Source of the DNA: UKL13-2 sp031414695 | Lineage (GTDB): Bacteria; Pseudomonadota; Gammaproteobacteria; Burkholderiales; Usitatibacteraceae | Reading direction: 5' to 3' | NCBI GenBank assembly: GCA_031414695.1 | Contig: JANNWG010000029.1 | Span: 98,200 to 162,199, forward strand | DNA: 64,000 bases | Notes under the pieces: model-generated | Seen by the model: only the letters and a program-made list of their open reading frames with translations | What the model was told of the DNA's origin: nothing | Database searches by the model: none | Shown: piece by piece, positions 49,223 to 57,928 of the stretch | How positions within the stretch are numbered: position 1 is the first letter of the stretch | Layout: each line of letters opens with the position of its first letter | Position numbers and translations under genes: made by a program

Positions 49223-50638
49223 TTAGTGGCCAGCAGCCTCATTCATCGGTGCGGCTCGGCTCTGCATCATGCTCATCCCCATTGGTTTACCCAGCATGGT
49301 TGCTTTAAGTGCGGCATCTGCCAACCAGTAGTCGCGTTCGGCATCAATGGCTAAAATGACACTGCTAATTTGCGCGCGTGTTTCCGCTAAAAGATCAAAT
49401 ACGCCAACCAACATGCCGTTATATTTGAGCAACATTTCTTCGGCAATGACTTTGCGTAGTGGCACAACTTCAGTGCGGTAGTGGTTGGCGATTTCAAAGG
49501 TTGCTTTTAGCGCTGCGTACTGTTCACGTGTCATTGAGTCGGCCTCAATGCCAATTTGTATGAGTCGATTCAATGCCGCAAAATACTCTGCATGCGCTTG
49601 ACCGCGTTGTGCATCGCCCCAATCGAAAATCGGAATTGACAGCTCCAATTCGTAACCGCGTTGACGTGGTTTGCCCGTTTCACTATTTCGAATGCCTGCG
49701 ACATGAAAGGCGTTCGCGTAGCTGGTGATTTTTGTCATCCCGTATTTGGTGCCCAGCATCCCAAGCTGATTGACTGCCATTTGCACATCTAGGCGTTGAC
49801 TAATAGCCGCTTGCGCAATTTCTTGCTCGCTTCGGATCGTTTTTGGTATATCTGGCAGGCGCTCTGGAAAGATCAATTTTTTAGCCAGTTCACTATCAAG
49901 ACCCATCGCGCGTACCAGCGCCTCGCGTGTGGCGACGGCTGCTTGGGTCGCACGCGTAAGCTGCGTTGCTGCATCAGCATAAAAAGCCTGTTGGCGGGCG
50001 CGTTGCAGGCGACTGAAGTTACCCACTTGATACATACGACGGGCTAACTCTGCACTTGCCTCTGCTGCCTCCATTACCTGCATGTAATATCGTTCAGCTT
50101 GTGCGGCAGACACGGCACGAACCCAAGCCTGACGTGTATTTGCAGCAGTTTCGACAACTGCCGCTGCACCACTGATACGCGCCTCTTCTTGCTTACGTTC
50201 AGCAACTTTGATTCGCGTAGGCAACGTGATGAAGTCGATAAGCGAAATTGACAGCATGCGGCCAATATCTAGATCAATTCCACCATCCTCACGACGCGCC
50301 AATCGCTCAAAGGTAAAAATAGGGTTCGACGGGCGCGCTGATTGGGTAGCCATTGCAGACATTGCGGCGCTATTGGAAAGCATGACCTGAAATGCCGCAC
50401 TCTGCGACAACGCTATCTTGACGGCATCGTTTGCAGACAATGGCGTTGCGAGCAAAGTATCCGCAAGTTGTCGAGCCGCTGTACGTTCCTGACTATTTTT
50501 ATGCCATAGAGCGCTGCTGCCAACATTAGCGTTGGCATAGCTATCGACCCAAGCGGCATTTTTTTCGATTGCCGTTGCTGCACAGCCGCTTAGTATGCTG
50601 ATGACGACAAACAAAAGTAGCAGACGCATCTGGATCAT
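49223..50638 (-). CDS. TolC-family outer-membrane efflux lipoprotein
   Basis: A 471-residue protein with a lipoprotein signal (LLLFVVISILSGC) and the long helical repeats of the TolC/CusC family (AARQLADTLLATPLSANDAV, NTRQAWVRAVSAAQAERYYM). Such proteins form the outer-membrane tunnel of tripartite pumps. No RND pump (CusA) or adaptor (CusB) gene lies in the cluster. Its start overlaps the preceding small gene's stop by four bases. It may serve a pump encoded elsewhere or have a periplasmic-export role specific to this copper cluster. Confidence 0.9.
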   Translation of the reverse strand: MIQMRLLLLFVVISILSGCAATAIEKNAAWVDSYANANVGSSALWHKNSQERTAARQLADTLLATPLSANDAVKIALSQSAAFQVMLSNSAAMSAMATQSARPSNPIFTFERLARREDGGIDLDIGRMLSISLIDFITLPTRIKVAERKQEEARISGAAAVVETAANTRQAWVRAVSAAQAERYYMQVMEAAEASAELARRMYQVGNFSRLQRARQQAFYADAATQLTRATQAAVATREALVRAMGLDSELAKKLIFPERLPDIPKTIRSEQEIAQAAISQRLDVQMAVNQLGMLGTKYGMTKITSYANAFHVAGIRNSETGKPRQRGYELELSIPIFDWGDAQRGQAHAEYFAALNRLIQIGIEADSMTREQYAALKATFEIANHYRTEVVPLRKVIAEEMLLKYNGMLVGVFDLLAETRAQISSVILAIDAERDYWLADAALKATMLGKPMGMSMMQSRAAPMNEAAGH

Positions 50639-50985
50639 GGCTTGCCTCCAGATTTATTGCTGGTCGTGCTGTGCCCTTTGGGCAAGGTCGGCTTAGCAGG
50701 TTCATTGGCGCGCATTGCTTCCTTCGCGTAAGCGCGCCAGCCGCCAATTTGACGTACGGTGTTATTCGCCTCAACCCAGTCAATAAGCGGCATATCTGCA
50801 TCAAATCGACGATAAGTCGTATTGACTGGTGTGGCTTGCGCGACAATCGTAGCAGGTGCGGGCGGCGTTGCTTTAGCCTTCGGTGGCGCGGTGTGTTGGT
50901 GAGCTTGCGCCCATGCCGCATTGCTCAACAACGTCGCCGTCGCTATGCTAAATACAAAACTTAATACAAAGCTAATTCTCATCAC
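50635..50985 (-). CDS. Small exported protein of the copper cluster, unknown
   Basis: A 116-residue protein with a signal peptide (residues 1-26, ending AAWAQ), a Pro/Ala-rich linker starting with AHQHTAPP, and a short conserved-looking part (TYRRFDADMPLIDWVEANNT, VRQIGGWRAYAKEAM). The tail is Lys/Ser/Gly-rich. It overlaps the TolC-like gene, so it is translated with it. No known domain is recognised; location suggests a periplasmic partner of the efflux protein. Confidence 0.75.
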   Translation of the reverse strand: MMRISFVLSFVFSIATATLLSNAAWAQAHQHTAPPKAKATPPAPATIVAQATPVNTTYRRFDADMPLIDWVEANNTVRQIGGWRAYAKEAMRANEPAKPTLPKGHSTTSNKSGGKP

Positions 50986-51093
50986 GATCTCCGGTAGTCA
51001 ACGCTAACAAACCTAAAACGACAATAGGCCGGAAATCCAGAGGTGGCGACTGGCTAGACCAGTGGCTTAAAAAATCAGGACGGATTTCCGGTG

Positions 51094-51468
51094 CTAAATG
51101 CCGGAAAGCGCGGGCGGACGCTGGGGAAGCGTCGGGATAAAACTGACAAAATCAACACTACTGATTTCGTGTGGACAGTCGTGTGAAACTGTCATCGGGA
51201 GGACAGGAATCGATGGCGCAATGATTGCGCCCGCAATGTGGCACATCACACAATGCGCGCATTGTGCGTCGGTGGCATTGTTGTTATCGTCAGGCGAATG
51301 ACAAGGTAATGCAGCAGCGGGTTCTACATCAAGCACTGCAGCTTGTGCAGTCGTGTCTAAAGATGTGCTGAATGCACCACTGTAAATAGGCATCGCTGAG
51401 GCCATGGCTGACGCCAAGGGCAACCAAGCGATTAACCAAACAATCATGATTTTTTTAATCAAATTCAT
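51094..51468 (-). CDS. DUF2946-like small exported/membrane protein
   Basis: A 124-residue protein with a hydrophobic N-terminus (IKKIMIVWLIAWLPLASAMA) and a cysteine/histidine cluster CAHCVMCHIAGA near residue 70, plus further Cys and His residues (LPCHSPDD, VSHDCPHEIS). The pattern resembles DUF2946 proteins that accompany copper genes. It is the first gene of the copper cluster, so its promoter lies in 51469-51693, but no CueR-type or CopR-type box was recognised there. Confidence 0.75.
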   Translation of the reverse strand: MNLIKKIMIVWLIAWLPLASAMASAMPIYSGAFSTSLDTTAQAAVLDVEPAAALPCHSPDDNNNATDAQCAHCVMCHIAGAIIAPSIPVLPMTVSHDCPHEISSVDFVSFIPTLPQRPPALSGI

Positions 51469-51546
51469 AACTTATGATACAGCACACCTTACATCAGCAG
51501 GGCTTACTCCACACAGAATGTAAAAACTCTAACACTAGCAACCTTC

Positions 51547-51594
51547 TACAGGGCTATTTGCCTGAAAACACCCGCAGAATATAGTGTTTTTATA
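51547..51594. repeat. Dispersed stem-loop family, member F (left-truncated)
   Basis: ACAGGGCTATTTGCCTGAAA then ACACCCGCAGAATATAGTGT then TTTTATA match the right-hand two thirds of members C and E; the left arm is shortened. It is the only copy located between two divergent genes (copper operon and fur), which a terminator role would not explain. Confidence 0.6.
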
Positions 51595-51693
51595 TTTTCT
51601 GATAAAAATACTCAGTTGCATTTACGGCTTGAGTTGCATCTGGCGAGAACTCGGTTGAAAATACCGGTTCACGCATCCCAATATTGAGCAAGT

Positions 51694-52194
51694 ATGAAAA
51701 CTGCACTCGCCAGCAACGGCGCAAAGAACACAAAGCCGACAAAAGCTAGCCCCATCCCTGCTTACTTAGCGCGCATCCCTGAAGCGGAAGCCGCGATTCG
51801 TTTAACCGCTGATCGCCTCACCCAGCCACGCGTGGCGGTGCTGGCCTGCTTACTATCGCTTGACCATGCCGCCAGCCACTTTGATGTGGCGCAGGCGTTG
51901 GCGCGACATCATCCGATTGATCGGGTGACGGTGTATCGCGTCTTGGAATGGTTGGTCGATGTGGGTATCGCGCACCGCATTGCGGGTGACGATCGTGTGT
52001 GGCGGTTTATGGTTAACGATCCCACTGCCTCTGTGCAACCGCATCATCAGCACGCGCACTTTGCTTGCAGCGGTTGCGGGCAGACTTTTTGTTTAGACGA
52101 CGTACCCAATAAATTAAATTTCAAACTACCAAAAGGCTTTAAGCCAGCTGAAGTTGATTTGAAATTTCGTGGCCTGTGTTTGCATTGCGCTTAA
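51694..52194 (+). CDS. Fur-family metalloregulator, probably Zur
   Basis: A 166-residue regulator with the Fur winged helix (ADRLTQPRVAVLACLLSLDH, HHPIDRVTVYRVLEWLVDVG) and the dimerisation domain (HHQHAHFACSGCGQTFCLDD). The structural zinc cysteines are CSGCG and CLHC. An Ala/Lys-rich N-terminal extension precedes the fold. Zinc rather than iron specificity is inferred because two COG0523 GTPases and a DUF3299-linked ABC transporter follow. Two nearly identical AGTTGCAT words (near 51613 and 51631) lie upstream and could be part of an autoregulatory site. Confidence 0.85.
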   Translation: MKTALASNGAKNTKPTKASPIPAYLARIPEAEAAIRLTADRLTQPRVAVLACLLSLDHAASHFDVAQALARHHPIDRVTVYRVLEWLVDVGIAHRIAGDDRVWRFMVNDPTASVQPHHQHAHFACSGCGQTFCLDDVPNKLNFKLPKGFKPAEVDLKFRGLCLHCA

Positions 52195-52212
52195 ATTTTT
52201 CCCTTGTCTGCC

Positions 52213-53310
52213 ATGTCTAACATCACGCCAGTCTCGCTACTCACCGGCTATCTCGGTAGCGGTAAAACGACACTGTTAAATCAATTGCTCCGACAGCCCA
52301 TGTTGCAAGACACAGCTGTACTCATCAATGAATATGGTGAAGTCGCTATTGATCATTTGCTGGTACGGCAAGTCAGTGGCAATATCACGGTGCTGGCGAA
52401 TGGCTGCGTGTGCTGCTCGGTGGCGGGCGATATGGTTGCGGCGTTGCGGGAGCTTTATTTCAAGCGCGCGAATAATGAAGTGCCGCGCTTTAGTCGCGTA
52501 ATTATTGAAACCACCGGCTTGGCTGATCCCGCACCCATCATGCACACCTTAATTGAGATGCCATTGGTGGCGGCGCGCTATGCGTTGTCTGGCGTAATCA
52601 CGACCATCGACGCTATCTACGGTGAAGCGCAACTCAATTTACAAGCCGAAGCACTAAAGCAAGCAGCGGTTGCGGATCGGATTGTGCTGACGAAAGTTGA
52701 TCTGGCTACGTCGGACGCAATCGCCGCATTAAAAACACGCCTGAATTTGCTGAATCCCGGCGCCACCATTGTTGAGTCTGTCATGGGCAACGCCGACGCT
52801 GACGCACTTTTTAATACCGGGCTTTATCAGCCAAAACAAAAAACACTGGCGGTGAGAAATTGGCTTAACGCAGAAGCATATCGACAAGTTCGCCCAAGTG
52901 AAGTCATGCCGCGTTTGTCACAAAAAAAATTATCGCCGCAACAATCAAACCCGCGCCATGATGAACGTATCAACGCCTTTTGTGTCCGATATGACGAGCC
53001 GATTGTGTGGGATTCGCTCATCAATGTGCTGGAAATGATGCAATCGCTTCGCGGCGCACAAATGCTGCGCGTGAAAGGCATTGTGAATGTGCTTGGTGAA
53101 GCGCTTCCACGGGTGATTCATGCGGTAGAGCATACGATTTATCCGTATGCTGAATTAACGGCGTGGCCTGATAGTGATACGACAACAAGGCTAGTTTTTA
53201 TTGTTCGCGATCTTGACGAGCAATTTATAATTGACTCATTAAAAACCTTTATCCAGAGCGGTGTTTCAAGCATAAATGCTCCAAGCAACCCGCCATTACT
53301 AGTATCTTAA
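52213..53310 (+). CDS. COG0523 (CobW/ZigA-like) metal-chaperone GTPase, copy 1
   Basis: A 365-residue GTPase. The P-loop is GYLGSGKTTLLNQ, the metal-binding CXCC motif is GCVCC near residue 65, Walker B-like ETTGLADP and the base-specifying TKVD follow. A CobW C-terminal domain is present. This family delivers zinc or cobalt to target enzymes under metal limitation. The ATG at 52213 fits the family; a TTG at 52204 is upstream. It follows the Fur-family gene by 18 bases and is about as similar to its downstream neighbour as subfamilies usually are, so they are not recent duplicates. Confidence 0.9.
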   Translation: MSNITPVSLLTGYLGSGKTTLLNQLLRQPMLQDTAVLINEYGEVAIDHLLVRQVSGNITVLANGCVCCSVAGDMVAALRELYFKRANNEVPRFSRVIIETTGLADPAPIMHTLIEMPLVAARYALSGVITTIDAIYGEAQLNLQAEALKQAAVADRIVLTKVDLATSDAIAALKTRLNLLNPGATIVESVMGNADADALFNTGLYQPKQKTLAVRNWLNAEAYRQVRPSEVMPRLSQKKLSPQQSNPRHDERINAFCVRYDEPIVWDSLINVLEMMQSLRGAQMLRVKGIVNVLGEALPRVIHAVEHTIYPYAELTAWPDSDTTTRLVFIVRDLDEQFIIDSLKTFIQSGVSSINAPSNPPLLVS

Positions 53311-53331
53311 TTTTTAATCATAAGCAAAATA

Positions 53332-54342
53332 ATGTCTGACAAAAAACTCATCCCCGCGACTATCCTCACCGGTTTTTTAGGTGCGGGTAAAACCACATTA
53401 CTTAACCGCATTTTGACTGAGCGCCATGGCGAAAAAATCGCGGTAATCGAAAACGAATTTGGTGCAGAGGGCATTGATAACGAGATCCTCGTACAAGACC
53501 GTGACGAGCAAATTGTCGAGATGAATAACGGCTGCATTTGCTGCACCGTGCGCGGCGATTTAGTGCGTATCTTAGGTGAGCTTGCCGACAAACGTAAAAA
53601 AGGCACGCTCAAATTTGATCGCATCATTATCGAAACAACGGGCATGGCAGAGCCTGGCCCGGTGGCGCAAACATTTTTTATGGATGAGGCCATTCACGAG
53701 CAGTATGTGTTGGATGCCGTCATCACCGTGGTGGACGCCAAACACGGCAATGACACCTTAACGGCGAGCGGCGAGGCGCGTGCGCAAGTAGGCTTTGCGG
53801 ATCGCATCTTGCTTTCAAAAACTGACTTAACAGCAGAAGATGAAACGCAACTATTGATGGCGCGGTTGCGCCGCATGAATCCGCGTGCGACCTTTCAAAA
53901 AGTGAATTTCGGCACGGCAGATTTAAAAAAAATATTAGATATTCGCGGCTTCAACTTAAATTCAGTGCTCGAAATTGAACCCGACTTTTTAACCGAAACG
54001 CCACACAAGCATGACGACGACGTGCAATCGTTTGTATGGAAAGATCAGCGCCCGCTAGAAATGGAAAAAATAGAAGCGTTTTTATCACTCCTCATTCAAA
54101 CCTATGGTGTTGATATGCTGCGCTACAAAGGCGTGCTCAACATCAAAGGCCAAGAACAGCGCATGATTTTTCAAGGAGTACACATGCTCATGGGTGGCAC
54201 GCCCGGCAAAGCATGGGCGGCAGGCGACATACGCGAATCAAAGATGGTATTTATTGGCCGTAATTTGCCGAAGAAAATTTTCATCGAAGGTCTTGCTTAC
54301 TGTGTGGCTGATGATGCCCGCACGGCGGTAGAAATAAAATAG
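53332..54342 (+). CDS. COG0523 (CobW/ZigA-like) metal-chaperone GTPase, copy 2
   Basis: A 336-residue GTPase: P-loop GFLGAGKTTLLNR, CXCC motif GCICC near residue 65, ETTGMAEPGPVAQTF, and SKTDL for guanine recognition. The C-terminal domain carries HKHDDDVQSFVW, a short His/Asp cluster that could bind zinc. It starts 21 bases after copy 1. Having two subfamily members side by side suggests different client proteins or metals. In Burkholderiales a CobW-type gene commonly lies near hslVU, as here. Confidence 0.92.
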   Translation: MSDKKLIPATILTGFLGAGKTTLLNRILTERHGEKIAVIENEFGAEGIDNEILVQDRDEQIVEMNNGCICCTVRGDLVRILGELADKRKKGTLKFDRIIIETTGMAEPGPVAQTFFMDEAIHEQYVLDAVITVVDAKHGNDTLTASGEARAQVGFADRILLSKTDLTAEDETQLLMARLRRMNPRATFQKVNFGTADLKKILDIRGFNLNSVLEIEPDFLTETPHKHDDDVQSFVWKDQRPLEMEKIEAFLSLLIQTYGVDMLRYKGVLNIKGQEQRMIFQGVHMLMGGTPGKAWAAGDIRESKMVFIGRNLPKKIFIEGLAYCVADDARTAVEIK

Positions 54343-54351
54343 TTTTTGCCG

Positions 54352-54993
54352 ATGAATCTCAATATCATCAAGCTAGCCGAAGTCGTTTGCCAATACCAAT
54401 CTGGCAAGCCAATAACATTGCCCGATCTTGACATCTCGGTTGGCCAACATACGCTGTTGCTAGGGCCATCCGGCTGCGGCAAGTCGACCCTACTCAATGT
54501 TATTGCTGGATTACAAACGGTGACAAGCGGCACCGTCGTTGTTGATCAGCTTAATGTTGTAACACTTGCCGCGCACGCGAAGGATCGTATTCGCGGGCAA
54601 AAAATTGGTCTCATCATGCAAAAGCTGCATCTGATTTCAGCGCTCACTGTGCGCGCAAATTTGGTGCTAGCAATGAAACTCGCTGGCATAGAAAACGCTC
54701 AGCAATTCATTACCGACACTGCCACCACCCTCAATATCGCCGATAAATTAGATCGCTTTCCGCGCCAACTCTCGCAAGGAGAAGCTCAGCGGGTCGCGAT
54801 TGCGCGCGCTTTGGTCAATCGCCCCAAGCTGGTATTGGCTGATGAGCCTACCTCAGCACTAGATGATGCTAATGCTGAAGCGGCGATTCAACTTTTGCTC
54901 GCGCAAGCCACACTGCATAACGCAACCTTGGTTGTTGCCACCCATGATGCGCGCATCAAGTCGCATTTTTCACATATTGTGACCTTGGGCTAA
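54352..54993 (+). CDS. ABC transporter ATP-binding protein (LolD/MacB type)
   Basis: A 213-residue ATPase with Walker A GPSGCGKSTLLN, the Q loop LIMQKLHLI, signature LSQGEAQRVAIARAL, Walker B LVLADEPTSALD and the H loop ATHDARI. The family pairs with FtsX-like permeases and moves lipoproteins or peptides, or works as a mechanical pump, rather than importing nutrients. ATG 54352 is used; a TTG at 54346 is upstream. Its stop overlaps the permease start by one base. Confidence 0.9.
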   Translation: MNLNIIKLAEVVCQYQSGKPITLPDLDISVGQHTLLLGPSGCGKSTLLNVIAGLQTVTSGTVVVDQLNVVTLAAHAKDRIRGQKIGLIMQKLHLISALTVRANLVLAMKLAGIENAQQFITDTATTLNIADKLDRFPRQLSQGEAQRVAIARALVNRPKLVLADEPTSALDDANAEAAIQLLLAQATLHNATLVVATHDARIKSHFSHIVTLG

Positions 54994-56237
54994 TGGTGAT
55001 GAAAAATTTTTCTATCTCCATCCAAGTGGCATTCGCCTATCTGCGCGAGAAAAAATTATCCACCGCGCTAAATGTATTGCTGCTCGCGTTAGGTGTGGGC
55101 ACAATCATTGCGCTCTTGCTGATTTTGTCCCAGGCCGAAGACCGTATGGAGCGCGATGCAACAGGTGTTGATTTGGTTATCGGTGCGAAGGGCAGCCCGC
55201 TGCAGCTGATTTTGTCATCCGTTTTTCATGTCGATATTCCGACTGGCAATGTACCCGTGAGTGAAGCGAGTCTGATCATCGCTGAACCCGTCGTTAAGCG
55301 CGCAATACCGCTAGCCTTGGGTGATAGCTATCGCAGCTTTCGCATCGTTGGCACTAATCCTAGCTACATTGATTTATATAATGGCAAGCTTGCCACGGGC
55401 AGGCTATGGGATAAGCCACTAGAAGCGGTTATCGGCGCGGACGCAGCACGTGAGACTAAGTTGGCCATCGGCAGTAAATTCGCTGGCGCGCATGGCTTAA
55501 ACGATAGCAGCGGCCACGCTCACGATGCGCATCCTTACACAGTGGTGGCAATCTTGGCGCCTACTGGCAGCGTGCTTGATCGGTTGATATTGACGAGTGT
55601 GGCGAGCGTTTGGAAAGTGCATGGACTTGATGAAGTAGATGGGCATGATGAAAACGATGGCACCGATCACACAGGCCACGATCACAGCAAGACTAAAGAA
55701 GTCACGGCGTATTTGATTCAATACGCCACACCACTCGCCGCCGTTTCATTTCCACGTTTGGTGAATGCGTCATCGTCTATGCAGGCGGCATCACCGGCGA
55801 TGGAAAGTGCGCGCTTATTTCAGCTCATCGGCGTCGGCGTGGCTGCACTTAAAGGCTTCGCCGCAGTCATGATGTTGTGCGCCGCACTTGGCATATTTAT
55901 TGGCCTCATGAATGCGCTCGATGAACGTCGCGCGGATTTAGCACTCCTACGCGTGCTCGGTGCAAGTCGTGGCGTAGTGGTGCTGGTTACACTCACACAA
56001 GGCTTAGCCCTTGGCTTGATGGGCGTTATACTGGGAGTCGTGCTAGGTCACCTTGGTGCGGAGTGGATTGGTGTGACGTATGCGGAGTCACAGCGTGTCG
56101 CTATTGGCGGCGGCGTGTGGATTAGCCAAGAATGGTGGGTAATTGCTGTCGCGTTGGGACTTGCTGTAATCGCTTCTCTCATACCAGCCTATAGAGCCTA
56201 CCGCGAGGCAGTCGTAGAATTATTAGCCAGTCGTTAA
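54993..56237 (+). CDS. FtsX/MacB-like ABC permease with a His-rich periplasmic insert
   Basis: A 414-residue permease: one membrane helix near residues 20-42, a large periplasmic domain, then three helices (about 285-310, 330-355, 380-405) with the typical LMNALDERRADLALLRVLGA sequence. The periplasmic domain holds two His/Asp-rich parts, SSGHAHDAHPY near 168-178 and a run through DGHDENDGTDHTGHDHSK near 208-230, which look like zinc-binding loops. Neighbouring metal genes support a role in zinc-dependent trafficking or metalloprotein release. Its ATG overlaps the ATPase stop. Confidence 0.9.
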   Translation: MVMKNFSISIQVAFAYLREKKLSTALNVLLLALGVGTIIALLLILSQAEDRMERDATGVDLVIGAKGSPLQLILSSVFHVDIPTGNVPVSEASLIIAEPVVKRAIPLALGDSYRSFRIVGTNPSYIDLYNGKLATGRLWDKPLEAVIGADAARETKLAIGSKFAGAHGLNDSSGHAHDAHPYTVVAILAPTGSVLDRLILTSVASVWKVHGLDEVDGHDENDGTDHTGHDHSKTKEVTAYLIQYATPLAAVSFPRLVNASSSMQAASPAMESARLFQLIGVGVAALKGFAAVMMLCAALGIFIGLMNALDERRADLALLRVLGASRGVVVLVTLTQGLALGLMGVILGVVLGHLGAEWIGVTYAESQRVAIGGGVWISQEWWVIAVALGLAVIASLIPAYRAYREAVVELLASR

Positions 56238-56256
56238 TTTGAATAGAGTTGAAGCC

Positions 56257-56796
56257 ATGAATACTGCAACAAGACGCCTCACCCAGATACTGATGGTCAC
56301 AGCTGCGTTTGCCGCAGGCGTGATTTCTGCACAGACCTTGCAAAATGCGCCAGGCAAAATTCCCGATGAGCAGCTATTTGGTTTTATCGGCAAAGACCCA
56401 TTGCCGCCTGGCACGATTCCGTGGCAGCTATTGCGCCAAGTAAAATTAGTCGAGGACAAAGCAAAACCAGCGGGTAAAAATCCAAAAGCAGTGCCCGCAA
56501 TGCGCCCTGAATTTGGCCCTCGCCTTCATGAACTTGATAAGCAAGAAATCAAACTCTATGGTTTTGTGATGCCGCTTTCGACCTCCCCAAAGCAAAAACA
56601 TTTTTTATTGTCACCGTTGCCCTCGCATTGCCCGTATTGCGTTTATCAAGGGCCAGATTCATTGGTCGAAGTGGTGGCTAAAACGCCCGTGGAATACAAC
56701 GCGTGGGAGCCCATTGTGGTAACGGGTAAATTTGAGTTGGTGAATGACCCGCAGCTTTTTTATCGGCTCACCAACGCCGAGTCGGTAAAGTTTTAA
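56257..56796 (+). CDS. Exported DUF3299 protein
   Basis: A 179-residue protein with a signal peptide (residues 1-25, cleavage near VISAQ). The DUF3299 core is visible: QEIKLYGFVMPLSTSPKQKH, then PLPSHCPYCVYQGPDSLVEV and EYNAWEPIVVTGKFELV. The CPYC pair and conserved His may bind zinc or copper. Genes for this family are repeatedly found after FtsX-type ABC genes, as here. ATG 56257 is preferred over a TTG at 56239. It closes the putative Zur-linked operon. Confidence 0.85.
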   Translation: MNTATRRLTQILMVTAAFAAGVISAQTLQNAPGKIPDEQLFGFIGKDPLPPGTIPWQLLRQVKLVEDKAKPAGKNPKAVPAMRPEFGPRLHELDKQEIKLYGFVMPLSTSPKQKHFLLSPLPSHCPYCVYQGPDSLVEVVAKTPVEYNAWEPIVVTGKFELVNDPQLFYRLTNAESVKF

Positions 56797-56803
56797 GCCC
56801 GTA

Positions 56804-57919
56804 ATGGCAACCTCACCTCCCGCCAAATCCACGTCCACCAGCACTAGCAAGGCTGCGCAAACATCGTCGGGGGTATTTTTAGCCGACACGCTTTCACCGG
56901 ATTCAAATAATTTTCCACCCATCTATGAGGCCGCTATTTTGTATGCGGCTGATCATTACAATGCGGCGGAAATAGTGCTCAAAGAGTATTTGCGTACCAA
57001 CGACGGTAAGAACAGTATTCGTGCGTGGCAAATGATGTTTGACCTGTATTTACTGACCAATAACCGTAAAGAGTTTGACGCGTTATCGATGTTATTCACG
57101 GTGAAATTTGAGCGCTCGCCACCCCATTGGGTAGTGTCTGCGGACAACAACGATCCACGCCGTAAAGAGAAACGCGAACATAAAGATTTCTTCAGCATTA
57201 CGCCTGCACTTGATGGCACTATTTTGTCAGAGATAGATCGTTTTGAAGTGTTTTCGACTGAAATGGGCAGTGCGCGAATTGACTTTACTAAGGTTAAAGC
57301 CATATCCACTGAGGAAGCTGAATTATTTGCCATGGTGTTACAGCGCTCCCGCAAAGCGAAATCCCCACTTTGGTTTAATCATCTCGATGGCTTTGTGAGC
57401 CAATTAAAACTCGGCATCAATGAAAAAACCGGACGCCCGCTTAATGAGTGCCAAGGTTTCTGGTCGCTATTGTTTGAGCTTTGTATTCTTGATGGGCGCC
57501 TGCAAGAATACGAAGATCTAGGCTTGGAGTACGCGGTGGCGTTTGAAATGTCACCGCCTGCTTGGGAAGTTGTTACGCGTCCAACTGGCGCGACGGATGT
57601 GACTACGGAGGCAATCGAAATTTCCGCCGTCGCCGCGCCAATTGGTTTTCCGCTCAAAGGTGTCATCAGTGCAGCCAGCAAAGATGCCCTTCAACAAATG
57701 GCAATTTATGCTAACGCTAAACAAGAGGTTGCCATTGATGCGGCTGGCTTATTGCGAATTGATTTTGCGGCGACTGGATTATTTTTTGAATCCATCCGTT
57801 CAATCCACTTGTCGCAAAAGCGAGTCGTGATTTCCAATCTCAATGAGTTGGTCGCCGCACTTTTAGAAGTCTTTGGCATCACTAAGCACGCCATCATCAT
57901 GCGTAAAAAATCCACTTAA
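56804..57919 (+). CDS. STAS-domain protein preceding hslVU
   Basis: A 371-residue cytoplasmic protein. The N-terminus is Ser/Thr/Ala-rich and disordered. The middle has helical pairs (YEAAILYAADHYNAAEIVLK) and two related segments: KEFDALSMLFTVKFERSPPH followed by W, and LQEYEDLGLEYAVAFEMSPP followed by AW. The C-terminal 100 residues resemble a STAS fold (VAIDAAGLLRIDFAATGLFF, NLNELVAALLEVFGI), and a second STAS-like strand set may lie near residues 145-210 (RIDFTKVKAISTEEAELFAM). STAS domains mediate protein interactions in stress signalling. The position ten bases before hslV is conserved in Burkholderiales, though no function is established. Confidence 0.8.
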   Translation: MATSPPAKSTSTSTSKAAQTSSGVFLADTLSPDSNNFPPIYEAAILYAADHYNAAEIVLKEYLRTNDGKNSIRAWQMMFDLYLLTNNRKEFDALSMLFTVKFERSPPHWVVSADNNDPRRKEKREHKDFFSITPALDGTILSEIDRFEVFSTEMGSARIDFTKVKAISTEEAELFAMVLQRSRKAKSPLWFNHLDGFVSQLKLGINEKTGRPLNECQGFWSLLFELCILDGRLQEYEDLGLEYAVAFEMSPPAWEVVTRPTGATDVTTEAIEISAVAAPIGFPLKGVISAASKDALQQMAIYANAKQEVAIDAAGLLRIDFAATGLFFESIRSIHLSQKRVVISNLNELVAALLEVFGITKHAIIMRKKST

Positions 57920-57928
57920 TTTTTAGTT

